From contig NZ_FOTE01000032.1 of NCBI RefSeq assembly GCF_900114475.1, forward strand, positions 1 to 44,094: 44,094 nucleotides of DNA. The letters run 5' to 3'. The translations under genes were made by a program, and so were the position numbers. Under the pieces are notes generated by a model. It was not told the origin of the DNA. It worked only from the letters and a program-made list of their open reading frames with translations, and did not search any database. Position 1 is the first letter of the stretch. Every line of letters starts with the position of its first letter. Source of the DNA: Paenibacillus sp. 1_12. Its GTDB lineage: Bacteria; Bacillota; Bacilli; Paenibacillales; NBRC-103111. Of the stretch, positions 16,776 to 23,840 are shown piece after piece.

Positions 16776-17465
16776 CTATAATTCATCCCGAAAACCTCTT
16801 GGTACAATTCTGTAAAATAATTTCACATCAACTCGAACCAGTCTGAGAAGTTTACACCTTGATGGATGAGGTGGGTTTAAATGCTTGGTTATATGATATC
16901 TAGCTTTAGAGTTTCTAACCCTAAATACAAATATCTCCTTATCGAAAGATATTACTGCTTCGAGAACCTTTGACACCTGCTTATAATACAGTGTAAGGGG
17001 AAAGTTTTCTGGCATTCCCCATGCTAACACGACATAGTCCGAAGTTCTTATTGTCTCGAGATTTTTTTGTATATTGGATTCAAGTAATAAATGTAAGTAC
17101 TCATCGTAATGCTCTGCAATTATTGTACTTAGATCATCAAGTAGTCCTTTTGATCTGGGATTATAAATGGGCAATAAATTCAAAATGTTTAAATGCTTAA
17201 TGTCTTCGATTCTTCTGTTTCTTTCATTCAAAGGACGTTGAAATGGCTTAAGAAAAAATGCGATGACTCTGTTAACTGTTCCATCAGACTTAATAGAGTC
17301 TGCCTCTGATGGATTCATCATAATAACAGCTACCGTTTTATCACCATCTTTATTTATTTCTATTTGCAATATTTCACGTTTTACAATCAATTTCTCATTC
17401 GTTTCAACAATAGTTTCTTTATCACAAAGGGGAACTCCAACGATTTGACCGCGTTTATATCTCAC
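16776..17465 (-). CDS. DUF1643 family protein
   Basis: A 229-residue protein. The GTG at 17463-17465 is chosen because GGGAG lies eight bases before it and because it forms a GTGA overlap with a short leader ORF. The family signature is VAVIMMNPSEAD followed by DGTVNRVIAFF near residues 45-75, then DYVVLAWGMPENF near residue 145. DUF1643 proteins are small cytosolic proteins found in many bacteria, phages and mobile elements with no settled biochemical function. It is the last gene of a minus-strand unit with a nuclease-like and a HEPN-like gene upstream, and ends at a hairpin of the common family. Confidence 0.85.
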   Translation of the reverse strand: MRYKRGQIVGVPLCDKETIVETNEKLIVKREILQIEINKDGDKTVAVIMMNPSEADSIKSDGTVNRVIAFFLKPFQRPLNERNRRIEDIKHLNILNLLPIYNPRSKGLLDDLSTIIAEHYDEYLHLLLESNIQKNLETIRTSDYVVLAWGMPENFPLTLYYKQVSKVLEAVISFDKEIFVFRVRNSKARYHITKHLNPPHPSRCKLLRLVRVDVKLFYRIVPRGFRDEL

Positions 17466-17497
17466 CTTTTCCACTCCCACGAATATAAACTGCTCAT
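17462..17497 (-). CDS. leader mini-ORF (11 aa) coupled to DUF1643 gene
   Basis: AAAGGAGAAA is followed at once by ATG and the frame MSSLYSWEWKR, whose TGA overlaps the DUF1643 GTG start (GTGA). The W-rich mini-peptide and the overlap suggest translational coupling or attenuation. The GGGAG site for DUF1643 lies inside the mini-ORF. The spacing of the leader's own site is short, so it is a tentative call. Confidence 0.4.
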   Translation of the reverse strand: MSSLYSWEWKR

Positions 17498-17528
17498 TTT
17501 CTCCTTTGCATCAACTGTTATGAATAAT

Positions 17529-18515
17529 TCATGTGATATTTGCCAAGAGATTATTCAGTCCAATAAAGGAAACCTTCCCTTCACTAAGTTCATATGTAAT
17601 TAATTCGATCTGCAGCTCTCTCAGCTTATTCTTTATTTTGCTAACCTGACCCTCTGGTAATACCATAATATAAACCGGCTTTATTGATTCGATTCTCTTG
17701 TGAAAGTATAACTGACCTATAGCACAATATAAACTTGTTGTAGATAAGTCGGTCTTAAACTCAAATATCGCTCGTTCCCTATTTAATGAATCCAACAAAA
17801 CTAAATCTCGATTAACATCATTTTTTACTGCAAATCCTTTACTTTTCAAATACTCAACACAAGAATTTACTACGATGCCGTGATTACAGTTCGCTTCAAT
17901 GATGTCAGAAACAGTGTATCCTCTACGCTTACCTCCGAACTCCTTGGAAAAGCCGTCATCATCTGGATCGGTGTCCTGAACTGGTTGCCCACCGAGATTT
18001 TTTATCCTGCTGTATTCTTTAATAAATTGAGCAATTTGTGCAGCAAAATCTACTGAGAATAAACTACCAACTAACGCACCAGTAGATATCTTATCATTAT
18101 CAATAAACTCATACCATTCCCCGCGATAATTGTTTCGAAACAACGATTGATCAACCCCTGGTTTGCCTCCGCCCATTCTGCCGCGATGTATAATGAAAAC
18201 CTTATCGTCATTTTCAACAAAGGCAGAATTGATCGACCTGTTCACCCCTTCTAAGGGGAAATTGATCTCGCCAGTAATGGATACGCCTTTTCCTTCTTTT
18301 GGCTTAGTCATCCCAAAGGCATTCCAGTATTTATTATCAAGTTCACGAGGGTAATACCATATTCCTAAATCCTCTAGCCACATTACCTCTGCATCAAGAC
18401 TCCCTCCTGGATAACCTACATTACAATTTATTTTATGATTACTTGCTTCAAGAATTCTCTCTTCCATGATTCTTTGGTACTTTGTGATAAGCACCTCATC
18501 CGCTATAAGTCTCAC
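17529..18515 (-). CDS. hypothetical protein with PD-(D/E)XK-like C-terminal domain
   Basis: A 328-residue protein with GTG start after GGAGGAG. Residues 1-190 are unfamiliar, with a conserved-looking HRGRMGGGKPGVDQSLFRNN segment near 110-130. Residues 215-310 look like a restriction-endonuclease fold: D237 (NRDLVLLD), then E252 and K254 (IFEFKTD), a helix (SLYCAIGQLYFHKR) and a strand (KPVYIMVLPEG). That is the D...ExK order. It sits 19 bases downstream of the HEPN-like gene and 63 bases upstream of DUF1643 (with the leader ORF in that gap). Nuclease function is inferred; I see no target-recognition domain. Confidence 0.7.
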   Translation of the reverse strand: MRLIADEVLITKYQRIMEERILEASNHKINCNVGYPGGSLDAEVMWLEDLGIWYYPRELDNKYWNAFGMTKPKEGKGVSITGEINFPLEGVNRSINSAFVENDDKVFIIHRGRMGGGKPGVDQSLFRNNYRGEWYEFIDNDKISTGALVGSLFSVDFAAQIAQFIKEYSRIKNLGGQPVQDTDPDDDGFSKEFGGKRRGYTVSDIIEANCNHGIVVNSCVEYLKSKGFAVKNDVNRDLVLLDSLNRERAIFEFKTDLSTTSLYCAIGQLYFHKRIESIKPVYIMVLPEGQVSKIKNKLRELQIELITYELSEGKVSFIGLNNLLANIT

Positions 18516-18534
18516 TTTGATCTCCTCCGTTGAA

Positions 18535-19419
18535 CTAGCAATCAGTCCGTAGTTTTTCTAAATACGTTACAACAAGCTGAGATATCCCCATCATCAACTC
18601 AGCCTCGTATTGATCAAGTGGTATTGTGGCTAGATTTCCGTCATCCTTTTGCTTCGAGTTCCTATGATGTCCAATCTTGTTAAGGTAGGTAGATGTCCCT
18701 GCTAATAACCCTGTAATACCAGCCTTCTTCTGAGGTGTGATATCTAGAAGTAGCTCATCCCATACTTTTTCGCTGTATGGTCCACTTCGGTCTTTTCCAT
18801 AATCCATGTACGATTCGATAGTGGAAAGGCACTGACGTAAGGCGTCGTATGTCTTACCTCTTTGCATATGCTCCCTGGCATCTTCGAGAAGTTCATATGC
18901 CTGTATCCAGCTCTTATCGTTCAACAATGAAGGTGGTAAAGACATCCCAAACTTGGTTGAATACCCGAAATGCCTGGTGAATGAGATCCAGTCTGATTCA
19001 GAGAAGCGAACGTGTTCTTTTCCAATGAGGGGCATCATCTTGTTGCCGTTCTCTGATATTTGTACAATTGCTTTTATTTCGATTTCAAAACCTACATCTC
19101 CAGACCTAACCCCTTCTAGAGCTGATATGTCGTTCGAGTCGAAGATCCAGTCCCACTTGTTTTGACCAGAATTTTTATTAAATACCCAAAGTGATGATTG
19201 GACTTGTCCGACCGTCTTCTTGATCGCAGTGTAACTCGACTTTGCACTGACTTGAATATCAAATATGTTCAGAAGGCTGTGATGCTGATCGGTTAGCGAG
19301 ATGTTAACGAAATGAATGGTGTCTTCGAAAATGCGTAAGTCAAAATCCAACGTAATTTGAGAATTGTTGTTTAGATGGCTGCTATATATTGATGATTCAA
19401 ACAAATTGATCGTGTACAT
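18535..19419 (-). CDS. hypothetical protein with HEPN-like C-terminal region
   Basis: A 294-residue protein starting MYTINLFESSIYSSHL from an ATG with GAGGGG upstream; an upstream GTG frame extension lacks a site. Residues 1-160 are beta-rich. The C-terminal ~110 residues are helical (AYELLEDAREHMQRGKTYDA, then TYLNKIGHHRNSK), like HEPN-type domains that carry R-x4-6-H; here the candidate is weak (GHHRN). It starts the operon that continues with the nuclease-like and DUF1643 genes. An RNase or toxin role would fit the neighbourhood but cannot be shown from the sequence. Confidence 0.6.
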   Translation of the reverse strand: MYTINLFESSIYSSHLNNNSQITLDFDLRIFEDTIHFVNISLTDQHHSLLNIFDIQVSAKSSYTAIKKTVGQVQSSLWVFNKNSGQNKWDWIFDSNDISALEGVRSGDVGFEIEIKAIVQISENGNKMMPLIGKEHVRFSESDWISFTRHFGYSTKFGMSLPPSLLNDKSWIQAYELLEDAREHMQRGKTYDALRQCLSTIESYMDYGKDRSGPYSEKVWDELLLDITPQKKAGITGLLAGTSTYLNKIGHHRNSKQKDDGNLATIPLDQYEAELMMGISQLVVTYLEKLRTDC

Positions 19420-19565
19420 TGGATACCCCTCTTTTCTCTTCCAATTGAAGGAAATAGTTAACCCCATTATAAACCGTTTCTATATAATGGTCACTCTCCA
19501 TAATACTTACCGAGAGTATTAATAATTTCTCCAATCAATCTACTTCCGCGAGTTACCGAAATAAA

Positions 19566-19599
19566 ACAATACAAAATCGGGCTACGAGTACTATACTGT
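19566..19599. repeat. degraded hairpin of the AACTC/GAGTT family, copy D
   Basis: ACAATA...TACTGT keeps the sequence pattern of the other copies, including a TACGAGT...CTATACTGTC right arm, but pairs poorly. It overlaps the 3' end of a possible small minus-strand ORF. Confidence 0.5.
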
Positions 19600-19755
19600 C
19601 ATCTTTATTCGAATGTCACTAAAAATCAGTATGACTAACTTAAGTTGCTTAAAAGGCTCAGCTCTCTTTGCATTAATTATTTCCCGCATAAATCCATATT
19701 TTTCACTCCATTTATCAATAAAGGAGATAGATGCCCAAATGTCGAATTTTAACAT
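19591..19755 (-). CDS. possible small protein, 54 aa
   Basis: The frame begins MLKFDIWASISFIDKWSEKY and ends with a basic stretch and KMTV, with the stop codon inside the degraded hairpin copy D. This matches the other cassettes, where the hairpin follows the last stop codon. There is no clear ribosome binding site before the ATG at 19753-19755, and the ATG is only 45 bases from the kinase start on the other strand. I rate it as possible. Confidence 0.3.
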   Translation of the reverse strand: MLKFDIWASISFIDKWSEKYGFMREIINAKRAEPFKQLKLVILIFSDIRIKMTV

Positions 19756-19799
19756 TGAATTCGTTAAACATCTTCGGAGTATTGTTAAGAGGTGAATAC

Positions 19800-20882
19800 A
19801 TGTCTGATAATGAAGAAAACCTTTTTGAGCTTGTCGAACACTTGAAAGATGGGTTAGTTGGACGTTGTACCAATGACCCAACTGATTTTACTGATGATGA
19901 TTATAAAAGAATTAGAAAAATACTCTTAGGTGATGAGACAATAAGCAACATGTTGCCAGAGTTTGTAAAAAAGTATAGAACTCTAGGTGAGTTCTGGGGT
20001 TTTATTAAAAATAAAGATTCATCCTATGCAGGTAGACGCCAGTATTTGGGTGAAATGTTTAATCCTATACTAGACTATTTAGACTACAACGACTCATCAA
20101 TTATTACGGACTATGAGGAATTTGATGTTATTGGTGCGGGGGGATTCGGGGAAGTTAAAAGGTATAAGCATAAATTACTACAAATGGATTTTGCATTTAA
20201 GTTTTACTCTCCAATATTTGCTGAAGACGGCGACCGAAACTTAGAGAGATTTTTTAGAGAAGCAAAAATTTTGTTCAAACTAACACATCCAAATATCATC
20301 AAGATATATGATGTCGGGGTAATGGGTGGTAAACCTTTCATTCGAATGGAACTGTTCGAAGGTAAAAATCTAAATGAGGTACTAAAAGATCATGGTAGGT
20401 TCCCTATAGATAAATCAGTGACTCTTATATTCGAGGTTGCTAAAGCACTAAAACATGCTCATTCAATAGGCATTGTTCACAGGGATATCCGTCCAAGCAA
20501 CATCATGATATCAAAACCCAAACAAGTAAGGGTTATAGATTTTGGTCTTGGTATATTCCTCGAAAATGAATTACTCTCAAGGTTGACTAGAACAGGACAT
20601 AACATAGCGGGTGGACATTACACTGCACCTGAATTAATCTCAAACCCCAAACTTATTGATCCCCAAACAGACATTTACTCTGTTGGAGCAGTTTGGTATA
20701 ACCTTATTACTGGTCAAGCCCCAGCGGGAAGTAATATAAAGCAACTCCTTCTCTCTGTAGACAATATTTCAGAAGACATTACTCATATTTTATTGAAATG
20801 TCTTGCAGATAGTAATTCACGATATAAGTCTATAGACGAGCTGCTAGAAGAGCTTACAAAAATCAAAGACTCCTTTTTGTAA
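19800..20882 (+). CDS. Ser/Thr protein kinase with AbiJ-type N-terminal domain
   Basis: A 360-residue protein with GAGGTGAATAC before ATG. Residues 1-97 resemble the N-terminal AbiJ_NTD3 module found on abortive-infection effectors: LVEHLKDGLVG, then TDDDYKRIRKILLGD, EFVKKYRTLGEFWGFI and YAGRRQYLGEMFNPILDYL. Residues 105-355 are a complete Hanks-type kinase: glycine loop G112-AGGFG, K134, E154, HRDIRPSN at 227-234, D247-F-G and APE at 276-278. All catalytic residues are present, so it should be active. It is 114 bases upstream of a HEPN-like gene on the same strand and probably forms a pair with it. A phosphorylation-switched defence effector is a reasonable inference. Confidence 0.85.
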   Translation: MSDNEENLFELVEHLKDGLVGRCTNDPTDFTDDDYKRIRKILLGDETISNMLPEFVKKYRTLGEFWGFIKNKDSSYAGRRQYLGEMFNPILDYLDYNDSSIITDYEEFDVIGAGGFGEVKRYKHKLLQMDFAFKFYSPIFAEDGDRNLERFFREAKILFKLTHPNIIKIYDVGVMGGKPFIRMELFEGKNLNEVLKDHGRFPIDKSVTLIFEVAKALKHAHSIGIVHRDIRPSNIMISKPKQVRVIDFGLGIFLENELLSRLTRTGHNIAGGHYTAPELISNPKLIDPQTDIYSVGAVWYNLITGQAPAGSNIKQLLLSVDNISEDITHILLKCLADSNSRYKSIDELLEELTKIKDSFL

Positions 20883-20996
20883 TCTAATAGTTAAAGTGAG
20901 ATTTTAATTATTAATGTACTGTTTAAGAGAAACCCTGATATAAAGAAAAATGCATACCCCAATTGGCGAAGAACGGATTATTCGAGTTGGGAGTTT

Positions 20997-21533
20997 ATGA
21001 CTTACTCTGAAATGTATAAAACCAGCGGTGACATACTTTTAGGGTCAGTCGACAATACCTTCCGTTATGATGCTGATGAGATTATCATCCCAAGCATCTT
21101 TTTGTATAGGCATTCAGTTGAGTTGATCTTAAAGGCAATTATGCTAACTCACTATTTAATGGAACAGCATATGACCAGAGAAAAAATACAGAAGAAATTG
21201 CATGGTCATGATTTGGAAGTATTATGGGGTAGAGCAGAAAATATTATCAGACTTTACCTCCATGATTCAATAAAAAGGAATCGCGAACCTTTGGATCTTA
21301 TGATAGGAGCCGTTATAGAGTTAAACTCTCTTGATCCCTCATCTATGATGTTTAGGTATCCTTTCGATAATGAATATAAAGATGCCCAACTAATAGGTGA
21401 CATACAACAAAATTATGGAATTGATTATGAGGGGCTTAAAAGCAGCTTTGATGAGGTTTATAATTATTTCAAGGCCTGCTTTGATTCTATCTATAATAAA
21501 TATGAAAACCTTGAAACAACTCCGATCCTGTAA
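20997..21533 (+). CDS. HEPN-like protein, partner of the kinase
   Basis: A 178-residue protein from ATG 20997. Residues 30-85 are the hallmark helical region: IPSIFLYRHSVELILKAIML and HGHDLEVLWGRA, typical of large HEPN-like proteins near defence genes. The open frame extends ~26 codons upstream in protein-like sequence (FKRNPDIKKNAYPNWRRTDY, SSWEF) with no ATG, GTG or TTG; an AAAGTGAG site at 20893-20900 lies six bases before an in-frame ATT. The true start may thus be non-canonical (ATT/CTG) or lost by a one-base indel near 20914. HEPN proteins are often RNases or adapters; the catalytic R-x4-6-H is not clear here. Ends before a strong bidirectional hairpin. Confidence 0.7.
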   Translation: MTYSEMYKTSGDILLGSVDNTFRYDADEIIIPSIFLYRHSVELILKAIMLTHYLMEQHMTREKIQKKLHGHDLEVLWGRAENIIRLYLHDSIKRNREPLDLMIGAVIELNSLDPSSMMFRYPFDNEYKDAQLIGDIQQNYGIDYEGLKSSFDEVYNYFKACFDSIYNKYENLETTPIL

Positions 21534-21564
21534 ATTTGAACATCTATTTTGGTGTAATAAAAAA

Positions 21565-21608
21565 AGAACGGCAGTTAAGGCTCGGAATACGAGTATAACT
21601 GCCGTTCT
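21565..21608. terminator. bidirectional hairpin terminator, family copy E
   Basis: AGAACGGCAGTTA pairs perfectly with TAACTGCCGTTCT (13 bp), with an inner CTCG/CGAG stem. It separates the convergent HEPN-like and YkgJ genes. Confidence 0.9.
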
Positions 21609-21627
21609 GCACCCCAACTTACGAGAG

Positions 21628-22443
21628 TCATCTCAATGAAGAAGCCTTCTTTAGTTGCAGCTGGTTACTCTCTTGCATAGGGATATCCAAGTTATGCCTG
21701 TTTGCTACCGTTTGTTTTGCAGGATTAAATCGCTGCATCGCCGCTAGAGATTGAATACCATAGAAGATTGGCAATTTTCGTAGATAAAGTGAACCCTTTT
21801 CGGTCGAGACATTTACTATATCCTCATACTGTTTTTGAAAGTCAGTCACATCGGGAGTGACCTCTTTATTTTGCAATCGGCTCGGGATATGTTCGCATAT
21901 AGCACTTTCCAAAGCCTTCATTTCTTTATCCAGCTCATAATGAGAAGTGCCATGTGTTCTGCAGATCAAAGGACGTTTGTTATAAATTGAGCATTTTCCA
22001 TCTACTTCATTAATGAGTGGACATGGAAAACTCGTTCTGCTCTTCCCACCTTTGAACGATTTAAAATTAGCTAAGTTTCCTTCATAATCAAGTTGAGTAC
22101 GAATTGCACTATCTAAATCTGGATGCTCCGTCTGGAAAGCCCTAACATTATCATTCACTCGTCTGTATAATCGACTGATATCCTCTTCAGTCCAGGTATT
22201 ATAAATTTCATCCATGATGATTTCTAATTCTACTTCCGAAACAGCAAAGAAATCACTACAACAATTATTGCATCCAGTGTAGCACTGTGGTTTAACTTCT
22301 TTGCTTTCAAAGTAGGTTTCTACTGTTTGCTCTATCTTATTAAATAACCTAAATAGATGCGCCGCGCGGCTGTCGGACGTCGCTCTATGACAATTTTTCG
22401 AAGCTTTGCCGCTCCCGCAGAAACATCGTTCTTTCTTAGTCAT
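21628..22443 (-). CDS. YkgJ-family protein with N-terminal SEC-C motif
   Basis: A 271-residue protein with GAGGGGGTAAAT before ATG. Residues 7-19 (CFCGSGKASKNCH) are a SEC-C zinc motif. Residues 50-185 hold a YkgJ cysteine cluster: CYTGCNNCCSDF, then PCPLINEVDGKCSIYNKRPL, ICRTHG, and a late C (AICEH). YkgJ proteins bind zinc or iron-sulphur; the SEC-C motif is a general zinc adapter in SecA and others. This is the second YkgJ protein in the window, unlike the one at 3631-4332, which has a PH-like tail. It is alone on the minus strand, closed by the family-E hairpin; the gap upstream (22444-22749) has only small ORFs. Confidence 0.8.
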   Translation of the reverse strand: MTKKERCFCGSGKASKNCHRATSDSRAAHLFRLFNKIEQTVETYFESKEVKPQCYTGCNNCCSDFFAVSEVELEIIMDEIYNTWTEEDISRLYRRVNDNVRAFQTEHPDLDSAIRTQLDYEGNLANFKSFKGGKSRTSFPCPLINEVDGKCSIYNKRPLICRTHGTSHYELDKEMKALESAICEHIPSRLQNKEVTPDVTDFQKQYEDIVNVSTEKGSLYLRKLPIFYGIQSLAAMQRFNPAKQTVANRHNLDIPMQESNQLQLKKASSLR

Positions 22444-22749
22444 ATTTACCCCCTCATAAATTCCATAGCATTTTTTGAGCTTTCATCCCGGCTGTTATAC
22501 TTTCCGGTCAGAACGATACTTCTGAACTAAAATGTTATCTTAGGTTTGCTGTTAACCCTTTCGATAAGTCCTTAATCAATTTCAATCACGTGGGTTAACA
22601 TAGCATCCTTCAATTGTTGGTCAATTTCTTTATCAGCCAATTCTCTTTCTTTACTCATCAAGACTTTTTATTGCCTTAGCTTATTCAATTCACTAGGCAC
22701 TTTGGTAGCTTTGGTTAAATCTTCATTTCATTTACCCTCATCTTAGATC
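22444..22749. other. gene-free region with small-gene remnants
   Basis: On the minus strand, directly after the 22750 gene, NEDLTKATKVPSELNKLRQ and then a 28-residue frame (22572-22658) can be read. An ATG-led frame joins the first by a one-base shift. This may be a decayed small gene. No other signal is seen. Confidence 0.35.
22572..22658 (-). CDS. possible 28-aa small ORF
   Basis: The frame starts MSKERELADKEIDQQLKDAM and ends EID; it looks like a short charged helix. No clear ribosome binding site is seen. It may be the 3' part of a decayed gene. Confidence 0.2.
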   Translation of the reverse strand: MSKERELADKEIDQQLKDAMLTHVIEID

Positions 22750-23790
22750 CTAAAACCCGTCTTCAATCATTTCTTTCATTTCATATATACGGCTATTGAT
22801 TGATTCAATAATCTCAAGCAACTCAGAATTCTGCTCACTAAATAGTTCCTGGAGGTCATCGTAGGTAAGGATTTTATTATCTATTGCTTTAATTAAGTTC
22901 TCCAATACATACAAGTTTTGTGTCAGATTATCCTCGAAGATTATATCATTATGTAGTCTGGCTCCATACACTTCCTCAATCCTAGAGATAATAACTTTAT
23001 TCTTGCGTTGACTTCTCAGCATTATCTTCATTAATTTCACTTTACTCTTTGTATAATTTCTAATCCTTTTTGAATATGCAAGTACAATCTTATTAATAAA
23101 TCGCTTAAAAGAAATCAACTGAACTTCAGTTAATTCAAGTCTATTCTCAACCCAGCTATCGATTTCGTATAAAAACGTGTCCAGCTCAGTTATAAATACA
23201 TTGAGATTTTTTTTACTTAAACCATAACAATCAATGTATTTGTTTAGTTTCAAGTTGAAAACTTCAACCAAAGACCCTTGTTCTAAAAGTATACTTTCCT
23301 CAAGTTTTAGATATTTTGCGGTGTAGCGAAAACCGTCTTGTTGTATGTATGGTCTTTGTTTTTGATCGGAAATTCTACCAGTAAACCCCTGATGCGTTAT
23401 AATAACTGACCTTATACCCCGGTCGGATAAATCATTCATTTTCTCAACAGACAATACCTCGTTAAGTCTTTTCAAGTTTTTATACTGCTCTTTCCGACGA
23501 TAATAAAGGTTTTGAACTTTCGAAGACATTGATGTTAAATACAAACCTACCATGAAAAGGAAAAGAGCATAAACTACACTTAAAATAAATGATGAATCCT
23601 GAAACTCAATTAAAAAATGCTCAAAGAAACTTCCTTTTGACGGTTTTATGTTAATCTTCTCTTGATCAGTCGTATTGTACTTTTTTAACAATAAATAGTA
23701 CACAACGCATCCGATTGTAATAAAAACAACTGACATGGAAGCAAGCCATTTGTGCAACCTTTCGTGAAAACCAAAAACTTTATATTTCAT
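22750..23790 (-). CDS. two-TM membrane protein, helicase operon
   Basis: A 346-residue protein, ATG preceded by AGGGGACGG. Two hydrophobic helices lie at about residues 15-37 (LASMSVVFITIGCVVYYLLL) and 68-90 (FILSVVYALFLFMVGLYLTS), with ~40 residues between them. The remaining ~250 residues are cytoplasmic, basic and largely helical. No enzymatic motif is visible. It follows the UvrD-like helicase gene by about 50 bases on the same strand, so the two are probably co-transcribed. Pairing of a membrane protein with a helicase suggests a membrane-linked DNA-processing function, but this is inference and the family is not recognised. Confidence 0.65.
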   Translation of the reverse strand: MKYKVFGFHERLHKWLASMSVVFITIGCVVYYLLLKKYNTTDQEKINIKPSKGSFFEHFLIEFQDSSFILSVVYALFLFMVGLYLTSMSSKVQNLYYRRKEQYKNLKRLNEVLSVEKMNDLSDRGIRSVIITHQGFTGRISDQKQRPYIQQDGFRYTAKYLKLEESILLEQGSLVEVFNLKLNKYIDCYGLSKKNLNVFITELDTFLYEIDSWVENRLELTEVQLISFKRFINKIVLAYSKRIRNYTKSKVKLMKIMLRSQRKNKVIISRIEEVYGARLHNDIIFEDNLTQNLYVLENLIKAIDNKILTYDDLQELFSEQNSELLEIIESINSRIYEMKEMIEDGF

Positions 23791-23840
23791 GGTTATGCCG
23801 TCCCCTATTTTCTTCCTTCAATAATATCTATAAAATCAAA

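Larger units (their letters stand above)
19420..19799. other. divergent intergenic region
   Basis: Between the minus-strand HEPN-like gene and the plus-strand kinase. It holds a degraded copy of the hairpin family (19566-19599), and a possible minus-strand small ORF at 19591-19755. No strong promoter is obvious for the kinase. Confidence 0.4.
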
